Made by a program: the position numbers and the translations under genes
The notes under the pieces: generated by a model
The model's input: only the letters and a program-made list of their open reading frames with translations
Database searches by the model: none
Told to the model about the DNA's origin: nothing
Shown here: positions 58,801-64,000 of the stretch, piece after piece
Position numbering within the stretch: the first letter of the stretch is position 1
How the letters are laid out: the number at the start of each line of letters is the position of its first letter
NCBI RefSeq assembly: GCF_002954265.1
Contig: NZ_PPSL01000010.1
Location: 36,278 to 100,277 of the forward strand
DNA: 64,000 nt
Origin: Flavipsychrobacter stenotrophus
GTDB taxonomy: Bacteria; Bacteroidota; Bacteroidia; Chitinophagales; Chitinophagaceae
Direction: 5' to 3'

Positions 58801-61800
58801 GTTGCAGTTAACCAAGTACTTGTGTTAGATAGTGAACCCGTAGCGACTGCTGAGCTATAACCATCTGCACTTGTTTTAATAGTATATGCCTGCGGTCCGG
58901 TACCTGTGCCACGATAAGCAAATGACATACCTGAGATATTGATGAAGTAACCGGAGTTAGGAGTTAATGTAAATTGAATGTATGAACTGGTAGAACTTAA
59001 AGTACCAGTGAATGCGGCGTTACCAATATTATTTCCTCCGGAGTAACCTGAAAGTGTTGTACTTGCAGAAGTACTGCTTATTGCTGTAACTGTTCCGTTT
59101 ACATTACCAACTGATGCGATACAATTTGACGCTAAAACATTTGTACTTGACGAACTAGTCGCCTGGCTTGTAGATCCAGATCCAACGGTAAAGTTCCAGA
59201 AAGCAGCAGCAGCACTTACCGGAGTAAGCACCGTCATTGGTGATGTTACAAACGCCGTTCCGCAACTGTTTGTTGCCGAGTACGTGATTGTTGTTGTACC
59301 CAGCGAAGAACCAGTTACTATACCAGTTGCACCTACAGTAGCTATTGAAGGATTATTGCTAGTCCATGCGCCGCTGGTCGCGGTATCGCTGAGCGTAGTG
59401 GAAGCTCCATTATACACCATTGTAGCTCCTGTAATTGTAGATAAAACAGGCACAGTAATTACGCTGACACTTCTGTTTACAGTGGTTGTTCCACAGCTAT
59501 TAGTGACAGCGTATGCAATTGTTGCATTACCTAATGTAAGGCCTGAAACAACTCCGGTTGATGAATTAACGGATGCTATAGCAGGTGAACCGCTTGTCCA
59601 TACTCCGCCGGAAGTAATGTCACTAAGCGACGCAGAAGAACCATTACAAACTGTAGCAGAACCTGTAATTGCACCGACTACCGGTAGCGGGTTGACTGTA
59701 AACGGTGTAGTGATGTAGGCCGAACCACAGAGATTGTTTATTGTATAAGTGATGGTTGCAGAACCGGAAGTAACACCGGTAACCATTCCTACTGAATTGA
59801 TCGTTGCAATTGACGGATCGCTGGTAGTCCATGTACCGCCTGATGCAAGATCGCTTAGTGTAGTTGTTGCTGCCGGGCAAACAGATAGTGTGCCTGTAAT
59901 AGCCGGTGGTGCAGACAATATAGGATTCACTGTTACTACTGTGGTTGCAACGGCTGTTCCGCAGGAAGTATTAACTGTGTAAGCTATAGTGACCGTATCG
60001 GCGGTCACACCGGTTACGATGCCTGTTGAAGTGATCGTGGCAACACTGTTATTAACACTGCTCCAGGTACCACCCGGTATACCATCAGACAACGTAGATG
60101 ATGTCCCCAGACATATTGATGTTGTACCGGAGATAACACCAGCCGATGCAGATGTATTAATAGCGATCATCATTGTATCATAAGCTGTACCGCAGCCATT
60201 GGTATTCGTGTAGGAAATAATAACACTTCCCGATGCAACGCCGTAAACTGTTCCGGATGCACTAACGGTTGCTATTGCAACATCACTGGTTGACCATGTA
60301 CCGCCTGTAGCTGTATTTGTGAATGGCGAGCTCGTGCTAACACAAACACTGACCGGACCAGTGACTGTTCCTGCCGATGGAAGTGCGTTTACAGTAAGCG
60401 TAGTTGTTGCAGAAGCCGAACCACATGATGGTGTTGACATAGTATATGATATCACCGTTGTACCTGCAGAAACTGCAGAAACTACGCCAGCGGAGCTTAT
60501 AGTTGCTACGCCTGGCGTCACTGATGTCCAGGTACCACCGGAAGTTGCATCAAACAATGTGACCGTACTGCCTGCGCAAACTGTTGTTGCACCAGTTATG
60601 GCTGCAGGTGTTACCGGTAACGGATTAACTGTTATCGTAGCATTTGTTGTTGTTGCAGTGAGTCCTGAATAACTACAAGTAGTTGCTACATTATAATAAG
60701 TTGTATCTGTAAGCGTACCTGTAGTATAAGAACCAGAGGTTGCGCCTGATATTGGTGTGAACGATGTAGATGCAACGTCGTTGCTTGAACTCCACTGGTA
60801 AGATGTTCCTGTTGAAGATACACCAGGCGTGAAGGTCAACGAAGTAGCACCACTATTACAGAAGGTAGACGTGCCGGTGACAGCAACTGTACCCGCAGCC
60901 GGAGTTCCGGAGCAAACTACCGAACCCTGTATGAAAAAGTCTGATGCGGGGGTATTAGCTACATCAAAGAGATACCATGTTCCTGCCGCTGCAGTACCAC
61001 CGTAATTGACAATGCGGAAAGTAACTGTTGTTGAACTTGGTACATTCTGAAGTGAAGCAATAGAGGATAAATTAATTCCGCTGATCGTATTGCCTCCAGA
61101 AGAAGTGGTAGGATAAGAAAGCGCAACTACGGTACTAAAGTTAGTGCCATCAATAGAATATTGCAATTCCCCATTGCCCGGACCAGTTCCAGAGCGGCGA
61201 TATGCGATAGTACATGATGAGAGATTGACAGCATACCCGGCATCAGCCTTCATACTAAATGTTACGATATCATTTCCTGTTACCGCATTTGCTACCGTAC
61301 TGTTCTGCCAGTCGGTGCCTCCCCATCCGCGGGCAGCACCTGAGCCGGTTGTGCCGATACCTGTGCCTCTTGTCAGTGTCTGCGGTAAGGTTATATTACT
61401 TGCTGTGGTGGTCGGTGATAATGGTGATGATCCAAAATTGTTTGTTCCTCCTGGCATTGTACTCACATTCCAGCCAACAAGTTCGATGGCCGAAGGAGTC
61501 ACCAGGACAGATTGAGTAGCTGCATTCACGCCGCATGATCCTGAAACCGCATAGGAAATTGTTGCTGCACCAGCTCCTATACCTGTGACTACACCACTTG
61601 GCGACACAGTTGCGATAGCAGCGTTGGTGCTGCTCCATGTACCTGAAGGTGTAGCGTCAGATAAAGTAAGCGTGCCACCAATACCCACTGTTGTAGCTGT
61701 TGCAGAAATAGCTGCCACGGTAGGTGTACCGGTTACTGAAAGTGAAGTAGTAGCTACTGTAGTTGATCCACAAGAATTTGTTGCAGTTAAGGTATACGAA

Positions 61801-64000
61801 CCTGCATTAGCCGTTCCTATCGCGAACGAAGCCACGGCTGTTGGAGCGAAGTAACCACCTGGGCCATTCCAGACATAACTTGTTGCGCCAACGGCAGAAC
61901 CAGTTAGTGTGAGCGTTGTACCTGCACACAATGTAGTTGCAGACGGAGATGCTGTAATTGAGGTAGGGGCTGCATTGACAGCTACTGTAACGGATGCAGT
62001 ATTACTACCGCAACTATTAGTGGCGGTAAATGTATAGCTACCGGCCGATGCTGTGCCTACAGTAAATGAAGAAGGATTCAACAGACTGGAAGTGAATCCA
62101 TTGGGGCCATTCCATGAATAGCTGGTGGCACTAGACGCGGAACCTGTGAGGGTCAGCACATTACCAGCACAAAGTGTTGTTGCAGATGCAGTTGCTATTA
62201 CTGCAAAAGGAACAGGGCTAACAGTTACAGATGCTGTTGTCGCAGTAAGCGTACCGCAGATATTTGTTGCAGTAAGGGTGTATACTCCCGCAGAAGCTGT
62301 TCCAACTGTTATGGAAGCAGGGTTAAGATCTGTAGAAGAATAACTGTCAGGTCCAGCCCACGAGTAGTTTGATGCGCCGGATGCTGTGCCATTGAGTACA
62401 AGGCCATTGCCACTGCATAATGCTGTTGATGCTGCAGTTGCGGTAACAGCTGTTGGCGTTGCATAAACGATCAAAGCCGCCGTTGGTGCTGTGTATGTAC
62501 CGCAGCTATTGGTTGCTGATAGCGTGTATACACCTGATGAAGCAGTATTAACAGTGAACGATGCCGGGTTAAGGTTGGTTGATGTATAACCTCCTGGTCC
62601 GTTCCATGAATACGAAGTAGCCCCTGTTGCTGATCCAACCAGCGAAATGTTGCTACCGTCGCAAATAGTCGTAGCAGATATAGATGCACTCACCGATGAA
62701 GGTGCGGTACCGGTATTGATGGTTATAGGTGCAGATAATGCAGTATTACTAGTTAGCTGGCAAGTCACCTGACATTTATAAAACGTTGTGCTTGCAGGTG
62801 TAACAGAATAGCTGGCTGAAGTAGCACCTGAAATATTAGTATAGGCAACTATCCCATCCGGTGAAGATTGCCATTGGTAGGTTATTGCGGAGTTAGCCGA
62901 AGCGCCGGAGAGACTAAGGGTAGTACTACTGCCGCTACACACCGTTGTTGAGGTTGCGGCAGTAGTGCCTCCAGATGGGGTTGAACACAATGCGTTACCT
63001 ACAACATAGTCACCGCTGAATGATGCACCCGATGTACCCGTTGTAGTTGTAACATTTGGCAACAATGGGGCTGTGCCAGACGTACTATTACTTACAAATG
63101 GCATAGTACTCCATGTTGATCCGCTATATTGCCTCAGAATAAATCCACCATTGGCACCTCCTCCAGCTATATCTCCATTATTATAGCTAAAATCAATATT
63201 GACAGTTGATGGTGCAACACCTGCCGGAGTAATTGTCCAGTAACGGTTGACTGCCGCACTCGCATCAACATATGAACCAGACATCGACGGATGAGCACCT
63301 GATGTTGATTTTACAGTTATTGAACCACTATTAATAGAACTACTGAATGTAAGTTTAACAGGGCTATAGGTAAGATCACCTACCTGATAGGTCATTGAAG
63401 TAGTGCCTGCAGCAGGCATTGCCTTAAATAAATTACCCTTTACATAAGATGATGTTCCGCCTCCACTTACTGTTGCAGCTGAAGATAGGCTAACTGCGCC
63501 AGAACCGGTAACAAATACTCCATTAATCAGACCAATTGTATTGGTTACATTAATTATCCCATTCAATGTAATAGTGCTGCCATTGTTAATAGTAAGGTTA
63601 TTGAATGTATTACCAGCCACAACGTTAGTAGTGTAGGTTTGAGGAGCAGCACCGTTGAAGATAACTGTACTTGTACCCGCAGTAAATGCATTTGTAGATG
63701 AAGTATGTGTAAAATTACCACCGATATTGATGGTGTTTGGGTTAAGTAACAATGCACCTGTGCCGGTTGAAGCTATATTAAGACTACCTATCAGGGTGTA
63801 GGTTGCAGCACCTGTTGATGGTGCAAAAGCTACTGTTGACGTCGTTCCGTTATTGACGGTGATGTTATTAAACACAGGTACGGCAGCAACTGTTGAAACT
63901 GCGGCTCCAGATACATAACCACGGATATTTGTATTACCACTTGCTGTGGTAGCAGCCATATAAAGTGTACCCGTAAGGTTGTAACCAAGAGCATCGCCGC
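55881..64000 (-). CDS. giant secreted Ig-like repeat protein with T9SS tail, 5' end outside window
   Basis: The frame stays open to the right edge (GDALGYNLTGTLY precedes the ATG at 63959), so at least 2706 residues are present and the start lies outside. From the N-terminal side: a repeat/beta-helix-like region, Ig/PKD-type modules of about 90 residues (LCAGNVLTLTGSA... TATNSCGS), BIG2-type modules (GGTWSS... ITYT), two discoidin-like inserts (WYLFDVANTPASDF region and WRMDDVNINF region), more Ig modules, and a T9SS type A tail (MTPNPASDDVHITF to RLVKE). A surface adhesin or matrix protein. Confidence 0.87.
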   Translation of the reverse strand, partial: GDALGYNLTGTLYMAATTASGNTNIRGYVSGAAVSTVAAVPVFNNITVNNGTTSTVAFAPSTGAATYTLIGSLNIASTGTGALLLNPNTINIGGNFTHTSSTNAFTAGTSTVIFNGAAPQTYTTNVVAGNTFNNLTINNGSTITLNGIINVTNTIGLINGVFVTGSGAVSLSSAATVSGGGTSSYVKGNLFKAMPAAGTTSMTYQVGDLTYSPVKLTFSSSINSGSITVKSTSGAHPSMSGSYVDASAAVNRYWTITPAGVAPSTVNIDFSYNNGDIAGGGANGGFILRQYSGSTWSTMPFVSNSTSGTAPLLPNVTTTTGTSGASFSGDYVVGNALCSTPSGGTTAATSTTVCSGSSTTLSLSGASANSAITYQWQSSPDGIVAYTNISGATSASYSVTPASTTFYKCQVTCQLTSNTALSAPITINTGTAPSSVSASISATTICDGSNISLVGSATGATSYSWNGPGGYTSTNLNPASFTVNTASSGVYTLSATNSCGTYTAPTAALIVYATPTAVTATAASTALCSGNGLVLNGTASGASNYSWAGPDSYSSTDLNPASITVGTASAGVYTLTATNICGTLTATTASVTVSPVPFAVIATASATTLCAGNVLTLTGSASSATSYSWNGPNGFTSSLLNPSSFTVGTASAGSYTFTATNSCGSNTASVTVAVNAAPTSITASPSATTLCAGTTLTLTGSAVGATSYVWNGPGGYFAPTAVASFAIGTANAGSYTLTATNSCGSTTVATTSLSVTGTPTVAAISATATTVGIGGTLTLSDATPSGTWSSTNAAIATVSPSGVVTGIGAGAATISYAVSGSCGVNAATQSVLVTPSAIELVGWNVSTMPGGTNNFGSSPLSPTTTASNITLPQTLTRGTGIGTTGSGAARGWGGTDWQNSTVANAVTGNDIVTFSMKADAGYAVNLSSCTIAYRRSGTGPGNGELQYSIDGTNFSTVVALSYPTTSSGGNTISGINLSSIASLQNVPSSTTVTFRIVNYGGTAAAGTWYLFDVANTPASDFFIQGSVVCSGTPAAGTVAVTGTSTFCNSGATSLTFTPGVSSTGTSYQWSSSNDVASTSFTPISGATSGSYTTGTLTDTTYYNVATTCSYSGLTATTTNATITVNPLPVTPAAITGATTVCAGSTVTLFDATSGGTWTSVTPGVATISSAGVVSAVSAGTTVISYTMSTPSCGSASATTTLTVNALPSAGTVTGPVSVCVSTSSPFTNTATGGTWSTSDVAIATVSASGTVYGVASGSVIISYTNTNGCGTAYDTMMIAINTSASAGVISGTTSICLGTSSTLSDGIPGGTWSSVNNSVATITSTGIVTGVTADTVTIAYTVNTSCGTAVATTVVTVNPILSAPPAITGTLSVCPAATTTLSDLASGGTWTTSDPSIATINSVGMVTGVTSGSATITYTINNLCGSAYITTPFTVNPLPVVGAITGSATVCNGSSASLSDITSGGVWTSGSPAIASVNSSTGVVSGLTLGNATIAYAVTNSCGTTTVNRSVSVITVPVLSTITGATMVYNGASTTLSDTATSGAWTSNNPSIATVGATGIVTGSSLGTTTITYSATNSCGTAFVTSPMTVLTPVSAAAAFWNFTVGSGSTSQATSSSSTNVLASNCIASVGNVNGTVTAISSTSASTTLSGYSGGNNIGNAAFTGTLSSTSSYIQFTLTPNSGYFINISGMSFAYRGTGTGPQAYTIKTSADGYSSAVATGSLSNTSTWLTATPTFASSITGGSSTSLTVRVYGHSGTGSPGASTINWRMDDVNINFTANQNICSGTPAAGTAAITGPAATCGTGSTSLTFTPGVNALGTTYQWSESNSATGSFTPIAGATSAVYTTPTLTDTAYYVTTTTCNYSGLSANTAVNTVNINALPTIALSAAMPTVCQPTTSAPVSFSASTGSPTTYSINWNATADSAGFTDVTGATLSGSSLPLVMPATGAVGTFTGSLTVSNGMCTSAPYTVTTNILAYPTATVTSLDVPCIGHSGVVYVTGTPSDAIWYMVDSGTIINTTISAGGTFTISTGVISTPHNYSIVSVANAVCTTYVDTVVYVNPTPMQWIGGSAGHLTDWNYAGNWACNTVPTISDNVTVDSGTYIPIISGPTAVNALDLKLGQGATLVLNTGAVLNVKGMIDNNGTVSGDGRVIMNNTTSQIIKGRGTISNLELNNASGAAVDSGARLVISNTLYITSGTLTTSDSLELASSDSVTTARIAELPAVGGSISGKVKVDQYVQGHYRRFRFWSHPFDAALSLSQIQSFIDITGPGGSVNGFRSTSSNAPSAFRLDPYTENDTLGYDPGWKPFTKINAFAADSNKVQPYQGIRLFFRGKKGEGLGYLGYLGMYNPSATTVKMLGNINQGPQTAFMQQGHLDPDHQSFNMMGNPYPSPIDIGEVIWRAAQSGNVQGAAFYVWDPTLSAGGNFITIPIGTTSPVHYNISANTCFQVRAGHDGDSLNFVESDKVSSFDNYLFKAPSDYLTLNVYDSNYHIWDALNVQFNDKATDIEDSKFDAVKQLNADFTFYSLSADKRKLAIDARPFEAEKVVPLGISSAYDQRFIIRADNLAVPKGTTVFLNDKLLNKLTELKPGTEYAFTITKDKATQGDARFELSLKAATAPTDNGLHVTMTPNPASDDVHITFTTTQKENVSVRVMDISGVNVYNKDLGVQQNGTVNVSLSNLAAGIYMVELTSGDKKVLHRLVKE

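Overview
The window looks like a piece of a Bacteroidota (Chitinophagaceae-like) chromosome. Evidence: a TonB-dependent receptor, several secreted proteins ending in type IX secretion (T9SS) sorting tails, Bacteroidota-style promoters with a TAnnTTTG -7 box, and almost no Shine-Dalgarno signals. The assignment rests on protein style and promoter type only; there is no rRNA.

Layout. (1) 1-4761: 3' part of a TonB receptor, a small lipoprotein, and a signalling cluster of two histidine kinases and a NarL/LuxR response regulator. (2) 5055-11437: a complete leftward Wadjet-type (jetABCD, SMC/MukBEF-like) operon just outside the island. (3) 11789-11863: an initiator tRNA-fMet used as integration target. 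(4) About 11847-40174: a visibly more AT-rich, roughly 28-kb integrated defence island. It is headed by a large serine recombinase whose stop codon lies inside the tRNA. In order it carries an AbiE-like toxin/antitoxin pair, two unknown regulators/Zn proteins, a frameshifted metallophosphoesterase, Gabija (gajA/gajB), a small kinase, a type IIG-like restriction-methylase, a broken ORF, McrBC, a 734-aa putative PD-(D/E)XK protein, a prokaryotic viperin with a frameshifted partner, a truncated Wadjet remnant (jetC 3' half plus jetD), a HEPN-like protein, a SEC-C protein, and an orphan PD-(D/E)XK-like protein. (5) 40100-40560: the right junction, followed by the decayed 3' end of a second recombinase, so elements have accreted in tandem at this tRNA. 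(6) 40714-64000: housekeeping/secreted region with a CotH-kinase/P-domain protein, two giant Ig-repeat T9SS adhesin-like proteins, and a six-gene leftward operon (SdiA-regulated-like, phosphate-selective-type porin, lipoprotein, two secreted EEP nucleases/phosphatases, T9SS protein) that may scavenge phosphate from DNA or organic phosphate.

The most distinctive observation is at the island ends. The recombinase tail after its Arg-Thr-Gly is supplied by the tRNA at the left junction. At the right junction the hexamer ACAGGG (minus strand) recurs in the same codon phase and leads into a different open tail of about 21 codons ending in TAG. This predicts that attP lies inside the recombinase gene and that integration swaps the enzyme's C-terminus. 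Second in interest is the viperin neighbourhood: the next gene is broken only by one extra G in a GGGG run, and the gene before it is an undescribed large nuclease-like protein.

All calls are from reading the sequence; no database search was run.
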